From Bacteroidota bacterium (lineage in GTDB: Bacteria; Bacteroidota; Bacteroidia; Chitinophagales; Chitinophagaceae), in the NCBI GenBank assembly GCA_023396345.1, contig JAEWWO010000386.1, positions 1 to 6,199 on the forward strand: a stretch of 6,199 nt of DNA, read 5' to 3'. The stretch's first letter is position 1. The number at the start of each line of letters is the position of its first letter. The translations under genes and the position numbers were made by a program. Below, one piece after another: positions 1 to 6,199 of the stretch. The notes under the pieces were generated by a model. It did no database searches. It was given only the letters and a program-made list of their open reading frames with translations, and was not told the origin of the DNA.

Positions 1-431
1 GTTGTAACACATCCTACGGACTTGCCTTTTGCTTTAAATTTTTGCAGAATAGGTTTGTTATAGCTCCCATCAGGATTTACATTCAGCGCTCCGTTGTTTA
101 CTCTTTTACCTCCTCCCCAGGAAGAGCTGGCGGCTGCAGAATCTGTAACAATTGAGTTGGCAGAAGCGGTGTCCATTAAAGCACGTCTGGTTTCAGGATT
201 TTGCATTAACTGAATCCAGTTGCTGTGACGTCCTTCTTTTCTGTATATCAATGCATCGGCCATTTGCAGTGTTCCGGTGCTCATACCGTCGCTCACCATA
301 AAAATAATGTTCTTAGCTGTTTTGCCTGACCACTTTTTTGAAGGTGCTTTGGTTTGTCCGTATCCGGGATGAATGAGGGTTGTACCTAAGAAGGCTAAGG
401 TTCCGTTCTTAAAAAAATCTCTTCTTTGCAT
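1..431 (-). CDS. Alkaline phosphatase (PhoA family), N-terminal part only, cut off at the left window edge
   Basis: The start codon is the ATG at 429-431 and the frame stays open to position 1, giving 143 visible residues; the rest lies outside the window. The N-terminus MQRRDFFKNG followed by a short hydrophobic stretch (about residues 11-21) is a twin-arginine-type signal, so export as a folded metalloenzyme is likely. NIIFMVSDGM (residues 41-50) matches the conserved metal-binding Asp region, with Asp48 as the expected ligand. VTDSAAASSSW (residues 95-105) carries the catalytic nucleophile Ser98, equivalent to E. coli Ser102. The family hydrolyses phosphate monoesters outside the cytoplasm using two zinc ions and one magnesium ion. 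The Asp/Thr pair and the remaining metal ligands lie beyond the edge, so completeness cannot be judged. The family call is firm; the physiological substrate is not known. Confidence 0.9.
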   Translation of the reverse strand, partial: MQRRDFFKNGTLAFLGTTLIHPGYGQTKAPSKKWSGKTAKNIIFMVSDGMSTGTLQMADALIYRKEGRHSNWIQLMQNPETRRALMDTASANSIVTDSAAASSSWGGGKRVNNGALNVNPDGSYNKPILQKFKAKGKSVGCVT

Positions 432-455
432 AATTATTTATATTAAAAACTGACA

Positions 456-463
456 CAAAGTAA
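456..463 (-). promoter_or_regulatory. Possible -7 box for the alkaline phosphatase gene
   Basis: The minus strand reads TTACTTTG, which matches the Bacteroidota -7 consensus TAnnTTTG at five of six fixed positions. It ends 24 bases before the phosphatase ATG, which would give a 5' leader of roughly 20 bases. I see no TTG-type -33 element at a suitable distance, so this is weak. No Pho-box-like direct repeat was recognised. Confidence 0.25.
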
Positions 464-557
464 ATAAAAAATGAATACCGTGCGTTATATTTTATATTAT
501 CAGTAGATTATTTTTTTAAAATCTTGTCATATTTAAGATTCGCATAATGGCTTTTTT

Positions 558-746
558 AGATTCTTGACTACGCTGTTGACTATTAATTTTACCAAAGACT
601 GCTTCGTCATTACGCTGTGCTCCATTCCTCGCAGTGACGGTAGAACATTATGAGAATTTATCATGCTGAACGTAGAGAGAAGCATCTTTTTTATTTAATA
701 GATTCTTCACTACTCCCGATAAATCGGGATCCGTTCTGAATGACAG
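558..746. repeat. Cluster of four degenerate interspersed repeat units
   Basis: This non-coding stretch between dcp and the phosphatase gene holds four related units. On the minus strand three of them begin GTCA and end GAA-G/A-C/A-RTCT or similar: 558-580 (GTCAACAGCGTAG ... AAGAATCT), 597-640 (GTCACTGCGAGG ... GAAGCAGTC) and 700-746 (GTCATTCAGAACG ... GAAGAATCT). The fourth, 661-687, is in the opposite orientation (TCATGCTGAACG ... GAAGCATCT). The unit at 700-746 has a central hairpin (714-719 pairing with 724-729, TCCCGA/TCGGGA). Units 661-687 and 700-746 face each other and could fold into one imperfect stem. From memory, GTCATT(G/C)(C/T)GA...GAAG(C/A)ATC sequences are common dispersed intergenic repeats in Bacteroidota and other bacteria. 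No coding frame of note runs through the region. Confidence 0.65.
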
Positions 747-747
747 A

Positions 748-789
748 AAATTTTCAATTTTCAACTATCCACTATCATCTATCATCTAT
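748..789. repeat. Degenerate 7-base tandem repeat, six units
   Basis: Read on the minus strand from 789 down to 748, the sequence divides into six consecutive heptads: ATAGATG, ATAGATG, ATAGTGG, ATAGTTG, AAAATTG, AAAATTT. The first two are identical, and each later unit differs from its neighbour by one to three bases, which suggests expansion followed by drift. The array starts three bases after the dcp stop codon and abuts the interspersed-repeat cluster. Its end merges into the 10-base palindrome GAAAATTTTC (746-755). It is non-coding, and no function can be assigned. Confidence 0.7.
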
Positions 790-792
790 TCT

Positions 793-2934
793 TTAATTAA
801 TCCCTCTCTTTTTCAACATGGGTTGTATGCTTGGCTCTTTTCCTCTGAATGCACGGAATGCTTTGTTGTAGTCCTGTGTATTTCCAATAGATAAAATCAT
901 ATCTCTGAAACGCTGACCGTTCTCGGGTTTCAGACCGCCATTTTCCATAAACCATGCAAACGCATCATTATCCAGCATTTCAGCCCAACTGTAAGCATAA
1001 TATCCTGCGGCATATCCACCACCAAATACGTGTTGAAATACAGTTGAAGTGTAGCGCGGAGGAACCTGTTGCATATACAAACCGGTTCTTTCCAATGCTT
1101 CTCTTTCAAATTTATTAGCATCCTGTTCAGGCAAATCTGCACTCAGGGAATGCCACTGCATATCGAGCTGAGCAGCAGCAAGAAATTCAGTAAGCATATA
1201 CCCCTGATTAAATGTAGCTGCATTTCTTATTTTATCTATTAAGTCCTGCGGCATCGGCTGCTTGGTTTCATGATGTATGGCATAATTTTTCAGCACTTCG
1301 GGATACAATGCCCAGTGCTCATATATTTGCGAAGGCAACTCTACAAAATCTCTTGCTACGTTTGTGCCTGAAAGACTCGGATATGTTTGATTGGCAAATA
1401 AACCATGCGTAGCATGTCCGAATTCATGGAACATAGTTATCACATCATCAAAGCTAACCAAGGCGGGCTGTCCGTCTGCGGGTTTAGTGAAATTACATAC
1501 GTTGTAAATAACCGGTTTCTGACCAAGTAATTTAGATTGTTCAACAAAATTACCCATCCAGGCGCCGCCGGATTTATTGTCTCTTTTGTACGGATCAAAA
1601 TAGAATAAAGCAAGTTCTGAAGAATCTTTATCAAATACCTCATACACCTTTACATCTTCGTGATAAACAGGTATATCAGTTCTTTTTTTAAAAGTAATTC
1701 CATACAATTTATTGGCAGTATAAAAGATTCCTTTATCTAATATTGTCTGTATCTCAAAGTAAGGTTTTATAAGATTTTCATCTAAATCGTATTTTTCTTT
1801 TCTTACCTGCTCTGCATAATAATTCCAGTCCCAGGCCTGTGCGGTAAAAGTATCATTTCTGTTGATTACAGCCTGAATATCTTTCAGTTCACCTTTGGCT
1901 TTATTTACAGCAGGTGTAACCAGTTGAGATAAAAACTGCTGAACAGCCTGAGGTGTTTTAGCCATCTGATCCTGTAGTTTCCATTCAGCATAATTTTTGT
2001 AACCCATCAATTTAGCTTTTTCTGCACGAATTTTTGCTATGCGTGTAAGTGTTTTTTTGGTGTCGTTGCTATCGCTTTTTTCTGCACGATGAATGGAGGC
2101 TTCAAACAATTTTTGTCTGGTTGCTCTGTCTTTTAATGATTGCAATGCTGGCTGCTGAATCGTGTTTTGTAAAGACAATAACCATTTACCTGACAAATCT
2201 CTTCCTTTCGCACTTTGCTGTGCTGCATCCAATTCAGACTGAGAAAGTCCGTCTAATTGCTTTACATCATCAATTACCAAAGCCCCGTCTTTTCCGGCTT
2301 CCAGCAATTGATTACGAAATTTTGTGGTAAGTGTTGCTTCCTCTTCGTTAAACGCTTTCAATTGTGTTTTCTTTTCAGGAGAAAGATTGGCTCCCGCCAT
2401 TTTAAATTCATTATAATAATATTCTACCAGCTTTTTAGACTCATCATCCAGATTAAGGGTAGATAATTGTTTGTAAAGTGTATCAACTCTTGCAAATAAA
2501 TTTTCGTTCAGATAAATAGCATCTCTGTGCTGTGCCATTTTCGGTGCCATTTCCTGCTGTACTTCTTTTAATTTATCATTGGTATTGGCACTTGTTAATG
2601 CATAGAATGCGCTGCTTGCCCTTGACAACAACCTACCGCTTTTTTCCATTGCTACTAATGTATTTTCAAATGTAGCCGGTTGCGGATTATTAGTAATACT
2701 GTCTATTTCAGCCATTTGCTGCTTCATACCTTCAAGTAGTGCCGGTCTGAAATGATTGTCTCTTAACTTATCGAAAGGCACTGTATTGTATGGCAAAGCA
2801 CTTTCTTTAAACAAAGGATTGTTGGAGGTTGTAGCTGAAACGCTGTCAACGCCATTGTTGTTTGTATCCATATTTCCACAAGAAATTTGAAATAATGCAG
2901 TAAAACTTAAAACTGTAAAAACGATTTTCCTCAT
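793..2934 (-). CDS. dcp: Peptidyl-dipeptidase Dcp, M3-family zinc metallopeptidase, predicted lipoprotein
   Basis: This 713-residue protein aligns by eye with E. coli Dcp (about 680 residues) from NPLF (residue 39) to the C-terminal PMLKKRGIN. The family removes dipeptides from the C-terminus of short peptides. The zinc motif HEFGH is at residues 503-507 (ligands His503 and His507, catalytic Glu504). The third ligand is Glu532 in DFVELPSQ, with the same 25-residue spacing as in E. coli Dcp. HVFGGGYAAGYYAYSW (635-650) is the conserved substrate-binding glycine/tyrosine segment. The extra N-terminus is a signal peptide with Cys19 (QISC, a loose lipobox), followed by an Asn/Ser/Thr-rich linker to about residue 38, so the enzyme is probably anchored in the envelope rather than cytoplasmic. 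The only sensible start is the ATG at 2934, which includes the signal; no Shine-Dalgarno is seen. It stands alone, 361 bases before the phosphatase gene. No defects were seen. Confidence 0.95.
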   Translation of the reverse strand: MRKIVFTVLSFTALFQISCGNMDTNNNGVDSVSATTSNNPLFKESALPYNTVPFDKLRDNHFRPALLEGMKQQMAEIDSITNNPQPATFENTLVAMEKSGRLLSRASSAFYALTSANTNDKLKEVQQEMAPKMAQHRDAIYLNENLFARVDTLYKQLSTLNLDDESKKLVEYYYNEFKMAGANLSPEKKTQLKAFNEEEATLTTKFRNQLLEAGKDGALVIDDVKQLDGLSQSELDAAQQSAKGRDLSGKWLLSLQNTIQQPALQSLKDRATRQKLFEASIHRAEKSDSNDTKKTLTRIAKIRAEKAKLMGYKNYAEWKLQDQMAKTPQAVQQFLSQLVTPAVNKAKGELKDIQAVINRNDTFTAQAWDWNYYAEQVRKEKYDLDENLIKPYFEIQTILDKGIFYTANKLYGITFKKRTDIPVYHEDVKVYEVFDKDSSELALFYFDPYKRDNKSGGAWMGNFVEQSKLLGQKPVIYNVCNFTKPADGQPALVSFDDVITMFHEFGHATHGLFANQTYPSLSGTNVARDFVELPSQIYEHWALYPEVLKNYAIHHETKQPMPQDLIDKIRNAATFNQGYMLTEFLAAAQLDMQWHSLSADLPEQDANKFEREALERTGLYMQQVPPRYTSTVFQHVFGGGYAAGYYAYSWAEMLDNDAFAWFMENGGLKPENGQRFRDMILSIGNTQDYNKAFRAFRGKEPSIQPMLKKRGIN

Positions 2935-2965
2935 TGATTTCTTTATATTAGGATTGATTAAATAA

Positions 2966-3012
2966 ATTGCCCAAATGTAAACTTTATTTTCAAGAGTTTA
3001 CATTTGAGCAAT
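2966..3012 (-). terminator. Long inverted repeat after the SPFH gene, probable terminator
   Basis: Arms 2972-2983 and 2995-3006 (CAAATGTAAACT / AGTTTACATTTG) are perfectly complementary over 12 bases with an 11-base loop. After one mismatch (2971 against 3007) the pairing continues for five more bases (ATTGC / GCAAT), giving 18-base arms with a single mismatch. On the minus strand the hairpin begins 49 bases after the SPFH stop codon and is followed by TTTATTTAAT, a modest U-rich tail. This fits an intrinsic terminator, although the stem is AT-rich for one. A regulator-binding operator is the alternative. Confidence 0.55.
2972..2979 (-). promoter_or_regulatory. Putative Bacteroidota -7 promoter box for dcp
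   Basis: The minus strand reads TACATTTG, a perfect match to TAnnTTTG, ending 37 bases before the dcp ATG and implying a leader of about 30 bases. No TTTG element is found at the usual spacing: the nearest TTG triplets are 11-12 or 29 bases upstream, so the -33 half is missing or weak. The box lies inside the distal arm of the inverted repeat at 2966-3012. A terminator for the SPFH gene and a promoter for dcp may therefore share the same bases. Confidence 0.45.
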
Positions 3013-3061
3013 AACAGAACTTAATTTTTTATAAAATTTTATAAGATTTTTTAAACAATTA

Positions 3062-4039
3062 TTACACGTTGTCCTGTGGAGGATTTGGGTTAAACTGACT
3101 TAAATAATTGTCTGTGCTGTCGCTGTTAGGATTTACAGGATTTCCCTGCAACTGCTCTCCTATTTTATTGGCAGCTACAAACGATGTAACCATATTGTTC
3201 AACATTTCACCTGCCGCATTCGGAGAGTTTGGTAATAAAATCAGATTTGATTTATTTAAGCTCCCTATTGCATGCAAAGTATCGTAATGCTGTGTAACCA
3301 CAATCAACGCAGACGCTTCCTGAGAATTAATACCTACTTTGTTCAACACATTTACAGACTCTTCCAGACCTTTGGCAATTTCTCTTCTCTGGTCGGCAAT
3401 ACCCTGCCCCTGCAATCTTTTACTTTCCGCTTCGGCTCTTGCTTTTTCAACAATCAAAATACGTTGCGCATCACCCTGATATTGCGCAGCTACTTTATCT
3501 CTTTCGGCAGCATTGATTCTGTTCATCGCATGTTTTACCTGATCATCGGGATCGATATCTGTAACCAATGTTTTGATGATATCATAACCGTATTCGTTCA
3601 TCGCTTCCTGCAATTCACCTTTTACGGCAATGGCAATATCATCTTTCTTTTCAAACACATCATCCAGTCTTAATTTGGGAACCTCTGCACGAACCACGTC
3701 AAACACATAAGAAGTAATCTGAGCATAAGGATTTTGCAATTTGTAGAAAGCTTCAAAAACTTTACTTTGAATCACTACATATTGAACCGAAACTTTTATT
3801 TTCACGAAAACATCATCTTTAGTTTTGGTTTCTACCATTACATCCAACTGCTGAATTTTTAAAGAAATTCTTCCTGCAACCCTGTCCACAAAAGGTATTT
3901 TCATCTGAATGCCCGGACCACGTACGCTCTGAAACTTTCCAAATCTTTCAACTATCACGGAGGTTTGTTGTTTTACTATAAAGAATGCTCCGAAAATAAT
4001 CATCAGAACAATAAAAATCACTACATATGTTAGAATCAT
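3062..4039 (-). CDS. SPFH/band-7 (stomatin/prohibitin-like) membrane protein, HIR-like subgroup
   Basis: This 325-residue protein starts with one hydrophobic segment (residues 3-22) that anchors it in the membrane. The SPFH domain follows at about residues 23-200. It contains VERFGKF (30-36), GPGIQMKIPFVDRV (41-54), QQLDVMVETKTKDDVFVKI (63-81), a YVFDVVRAEVPKLRLDDVFE block (111-130) and INAAERDKVAAQ (175-186). A charged, Ala/Glu-rich probable coiled coil covers about 176-230. VVTQHYDTLHAIG (247-259) and a tail rich in Asn, Pro and Asp (300-325, likely disordered) complete it. Several of these blocks resemble plant HIR proteins as I recall them, more than E. coli QmcA or HflK/C. Such proteins form oligomeric membrane scaffolds, and the bacterial role is poorly defined. 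No NfeD-type partner gene lies beside it in the window. The start is the ATG at 4037-4039, which includes the membrane segment; no Shine-Dalgarno is seen. Confidence 0.92.
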   Translation of the reverse strand: MILTYVVIFIVLMIIFGAFFIVKQQTSVIVERFGKFQSVRGPGIQMKIPFVDRVAGRISLKIQQLDVMVETKTKDDVFVKIKVSVQYVVIQSKVFEAFYKLQNPYAQITSYVFDVVRAEVPKLRLDDVFEKKDDIAIAVKGELQEAMNEYGYDIIKTLVTDIDPDDQVKHAMNRINAAERDKVAAQYQGDAQRILIVEKARAEAESKRLQGQGIADQRREIAKGLEESVNVLNKVGINSQEASALIVVTQHYDTLHAIGSLNKSNLILLPNSPNAAGEMLNNMVTSFVAANKIGEQLQGNPVNPNSDSTDNYLSQFNPNPPQDNV

Positions 4040-4072
4040 AAAACAAATTTTAAAATAATAAATAATAATACA

Positions 4073-4094
4073 TGAGTAATTACAAATTTACTCA
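4073..4094. promoter_or_regulatory. Dyad TGAGTAA-N8-TTACTCA overlapping the SPFH promoter, possible operator
   Basis: Bases 4073-4079 and 4088-4094 form a perfect 7-base inverted repeat with an 8-base centre, 22 bases in all, which is a plausible size for a dimeric regulator site. It covers the whole putative -7 box at 4083-4090. No regulator gene is nearby, and a 7-base dyad in AT-rich DNA could be chance, so operator function is only an inference. Confidence 0.3.
4083..4090 (-). promoter_or_regulatory. Putative Bacteroidota -7 promoter box for the SPFH gene
   Basis: The minus strand reads TAAATTTG, a perfect match to TAnnTTTG, ending 43 bases before the ATG at 4039 and implying a leader of about 35 bases. 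The leader is almost entirely A and T, as is common upstream of Bacteroidota starts. A TTG -33 element is not visible at the expected distance. Confidence 0.4.
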
Positions 4095-4145
4095 ATCAGA
4101 CGCTATTTTCCTATTAAATGTTTATTAATATATGTGGGGAAACAA

Positions 4146-4187
4146 TAAAGCGTTTTCAGGAAGATAATCTTTCATGAAAACGCTTTA
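4146..4187 (-). terminator. Probable intrinsic terminator of ppc
   Basis: Bases 4146-4158 (TAAAGCGTTTTCA) and 4175-4187 are perfectly complementary over 13 bases around a 16-base loop. The loop can add a few more pairs with a bulge (4160-4165 with 4167-4173). On the minus strand the stem begins 23 bases after the ppc stop codon and is followed by TTGTTT, a short U-rich tail. Position and orientation fit termination of ppc before the SPFH promoter. Confidence 0.65.
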
Positions 4188-4210
4188 ATCAATATTGAAA
4201 AGAGGATTTT

Positions 4211-6199
4211 TTACGCAGAATTTCTGCTGGCATTAATAATACCAAACGAGCAGCGCATAATCATTTTTTCGTAAGTTTCTTTTAATGAATTTTGAGATTG
4301 CTTTGCCTCAATTTCTGAAACTTTTTTAAGTGCGTATTGCTGTATGGTAAGCAAGGGCAGCACAATTCTGTCGCGCATTTGAATAGACATTTTCTCTACA
4401 GGATAATTTTCCATCAGTTCTGATTTGCCTGCCAAACGTAATACCATTTTTTGAGATAGTAAAAATTCATCATGCACCATATTCCAAACCTCACCATACT
4501 TCGGATTTTCTGACTGGTATTGCGTAAGCGGAAAGAAACATTTTTGCATAGACATTTCGCTATTGTCCAGCAGTGCTCTGAAGAATAAAGAATTTTTGTA
4601 CAATTGCTTTAACTCTTTCCATTTACCGCGCTCTTCCATAATTTTTAAAGCAGTTCCCAGTCCGTAATAACCGGTTACATTTTGCTTTATCTGACTCCAT
4701 GAACCCACGTAAGGAATAGCTCTTAAATCCGTGAGATTTAGTTTGGCAGAAGCGTTTCTTTTAGCAGGACGACTACCAATGTTGGTATCTCCATAAAACT
4801 TCAACGGACTTGCCGTAGACAGATAATCAAGAAAATTAGGATGTGATTTTAACGCATCGTAAGATTTATAACTTTCTACAGAAAGCTCCTCGAACAAGTC
4901 CTCTTCTTCTTTTGTAAAAGGAGCAATTTTATCTTCCGTGACATCGTCCAGAATACCTGCATTAATGAGCTGTTCTATGTTATAGCGTGCGGCATCTACC
5001 GTTCCGAAATTGGCACTTACAGTCTGACCTTGTACAGTAAGCTGTATTTCTTTGTCTTCAATAGTTTTACCCATAGATGCATAGAAACGATGTGTTTTAC
5101 CACCGCCTCTTGCGGGCGGACCTCCTCTGCCATCGAAGAACACAACATCAATATCGTATTTTCTTGACAAAGCTGTAAGTGTTTCCTTAGCCTGATAAAT
5201 TCTCCAGTTAGCCATCAGATAACCGCCATCTTTGGTTCCGTCAGAGAATCCAAGCATAATCGTTTGTCTGTTGCTGCGCTGCGATAAATGCTTTTTGTAC
5301 ACTTTGTTTTCATACAATTCCTTCATCACTTTTTCAGCATTTTGCAAATCTTCTATGGTTTCAAACAACGGAATAATATCTACAGAAAGATTGCCTGCAC
5401 CCCAACCGGCAAGACGGAATAAGGCAAATACCTCCATGACATGCACGGCAGTTTCGCAATGGCTGATGATATAACGGTTACAGCCTTCTTCTCCGTTTTC
5501 CTTCTGAATCTTTTTTACCACTTTCATTACTTCGAGTGTATCGGCAAAAAGTTCATCTTTTATTGCTGCATTTTTCAAAGGTTTTACACCCATTAAAGCT
5601 TTTACCTTTTGATCGTTGTTGAGAGATGTATAATCTTCAGAAAAGATATTATATTCTTCATGAAGATGCGTAAGAAGTTTTGTGTGTACTGAGCTGTCTT
5701 GTCTTATATCAAGCGTAGCAAAATAAGTTCCGAATATTTCAACTTTAGAAACGAAATTATCTATCAGTTGAACAAACATACCATTATGCTCGCTTACGAT
5801 AATTTCACGCAATCGGTAAAATGTAGTGATGAGTTCCTGTTGATTGATGTATTTACTTTCCTGATTGTTATAAATAAAATTATACAATGCCTGTTCTATT
5901 TCCTGCAATACAGTATCAACATTTCTGAAAGTAAGTCTGCGCTTCATTTCGCGAACGTCTCTGTAATAGCATTGAATAATGGCATTGCGCAGTTTAGCAG
6001 CTACCTGTAAAGTTGTATCTGCTTTTACAAATGGATTACCATCTCTGTCTCCGCCCGGCCAGAAACCCATACGAATAACAGGATTCTTTTCATTGATAAC
6101 ATCATTAAACTGATTTTTGAGAACAGATAAAATTTTTCCTGAAGCTTTATAAAAAACATTCTCCAGATACCAGATTAAACTTAATGCCTCGTTGTAAGG
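4211..6199 (-). CDS. ppc: Phosphoenolpyruvate carboxylase, missing its N-terminus at the right window edge
   Basis: The frame is open from position 6199 to the TAA at 4211-4213, giving 662 visible residues (numbered here from the edge). The Met at 6070 is internal: the 43 codons before it are in frame, and it falls in the conserved MGFWPGGDRDGNP block (44-56). The enzyme adds bicarbonate to PEP to make oxaloacetate, replenishing the TCA cycle in the cytoplasm. LGFSDGTKDGG (316-326) carries Lys323, equivalent to E. coli Lys546. FFDGRGGPPARGGG (354-367) is the active-site loop, with Arg358 and Arg364 equivalent to Arg581 and Arg587; the spacings match E. coli. The C-terminus NASRNSA keeps the conserved terminal-loop Asn. 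By that alignment about 220 residues, including the catalytic His near E. coli 138, lie off the window. No frameshift is seen. Confidence 0.97.
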   Translation of the reverse strand, partial: PYNEALSLIWYLENVFYKASGKILSVLKNQFNDVINEKNPVIRMGFWPGGDRDGNPFVKADTTLQVAAKLRNAIIQCYYRDVREMKRRLTFRNVDTVLQEIEQALYNFIYNNQESKYINQQELITTFYRLREIIVSEHNGMFVQLIDNFVSKVEIFGTYFATLDIRQDSSVHTKLLTHLHEEYNIFSEDYTSLNNDQKVKALMGVKPLKNAAIKDELFADTLEVMKVVKKIQKENGEEGCNRYIISHCETAVHVMEVFALFRLAGWGAGNLSVDIIPLFETIEDLQNAEKVMKELYENKVYKKHLSQRSNRQTIMLGFSDGTKDGGYLMANWRIYQAKETLTALSRKYDIDVVFFDGRGGPPARGGGKTHRFYASMGKTIEDKEIQLTVQGQTVSANFGTVDAARYNIEQLINAGILDDVTEDKIAPFTKEEEDLFEELSVESYKSYDALKSHPNFLDYLSTASPLKFYGDTNIGSRPAKRNASAKLNLTDLRAIPYVGSWSQIKQNVTGYYGLGTALKIMEERGKWKELKQLYKNSLFFRALLDNSEMSMQKCFFPLTQYQSENPKYGEVWNMVHDEFLLSQKMVLRLAGKSELMENYPVEKMSIQMRDRIVLPLLTIQQYALKKVSEIEAKQSQNSLKETYEKMIMRCSFGIINASRNSA

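Noticed and set aside
520..540. 6-base inverted repeat AATCTT / AAGATT as a terminator of dcp
   Set aside because: The stem is short and AT-only, and in the direction of transcription it is followed by an A-rich rather than U-rich stretch.
714..729. GC-rich hairpin TCCCGA / TCGGGA as the dcp intrinsic terminator
   Set aside because: No U-run follows it on the minus strand, and it forms the centre of a repeat unit. It may still slow polymerase, but I do not call it a terminator.
558..789. CRISPR array
   Set aside because: The units are dissimilar, in mixed orientation and irregularly spaced. The 7-base array has no spacers, and no cas gene is present.
2049..2466. Open frames on the plus strand opposite dcp, with hydrophobic translations
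   Set aside because: They lie antisense to a clearly conserved dcp coding region and have no recognisable domains. Their hydrophobicity comes from the complement of charged codons.
3029..3044. 16-base perfect palindrome made only of A and T (TTATAAAATTTTATAA)
   Set aside because: In a run this AT-rich, such a palindrome is easily produced by chance, and a pure A/T stem would be a weak terminator. The stronger hairpin at 2966-3012 explains the region better.
3272..3673. 133-codon plus-strand open frame opposite the SPFH gene
   Set aside because: It is antisense to the conserved SPFH domain, has no recognisable motif and no promoter or ribosome-binding evidence.
5232..6010. Plus-strand open frames opposite ppc
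   Set aside because: They overlap the conserved PEPC catalytic region in antisense and have no family features.
6068..6070. ATG that could be read as the ppc start
   Set aside because: It is internal: the frame continues for 43 codons with PEPC-like sequence to the window edge, and this Met sits within the conserved GGDRDGNP block. The true start is outside the window.

Overview
The window looks like an ordinary chromosomal stretch from a member of the Bacteroidota, possibly near the Chitinophagaceae or Sphingobacteriia, although the exact lineage cannot be read from this sequence. The DNA is AT-rich by eye. None of the visible starts has a purine-rich Shine-Dalgarno sequence, and AT-rich leaders precede them instead. 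Two of the three visible starts have a perfect match to the Bacteroidota -7 promoter box TAnnTTTG upstream. The proteins also have Bacteroidota-like features, such as the FDGRGGPPARGGG active-site loop of the PEP carboxylase and the RRDFFKNG-type Tat signal of the phosphatase.

All four genes lie on the minus strand, so transcription runs from high to low coordinates. From right to left they are: (1) ppc, phosphoenolpyruvate carboxylase, with its N-terminus cut off at the right edge (4211-6199); (2) a membrane-anchored SPFH/band-7 protein that most resembles the plant HIR (hypersensitive-induced reaction) subgroup (3062-4039); (3) dcp, an M3-family zinc peptidyl-dipeptidase with an added lipoprotein signal peptide (793-2934); (4) an alkaline phosphatase with a Tat-like signal, cut off at the left edge after the catalytic serine (1-431).

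The genes are separated by 171, 127 and 361 bases. Hairpins lie downstream of ppc and of the SPFH gene, and promoter boxes lie upstream of the SPFH gene and dcp, so they are probably separate transcription units rather than one operon. No functional link among the four products is evident: they cover anaplerotic carbon metabolism, membrane organisation, peptide breakdown in the cell envelope and phosphate scavenging.

The unusual content is in the gaps. The dcp-phosphatase gap (432-792) holds a cluster of four degenerate interspersed repeat units, one with a GC-rich hairpin, followed by a six-unit 7-base tandem array that stops three bases short of the dcp stop codon. In the SPFH-dcp gap, a long near-perfect inverted repeat has the putative dcp -7 box embedded in its distal arm. 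The putative SPFH -7 box lies inside a smaller dyad. I see no mobile-element gene, CRISPR array, tRNA or rRNA, and no convincing new multi-gene system.
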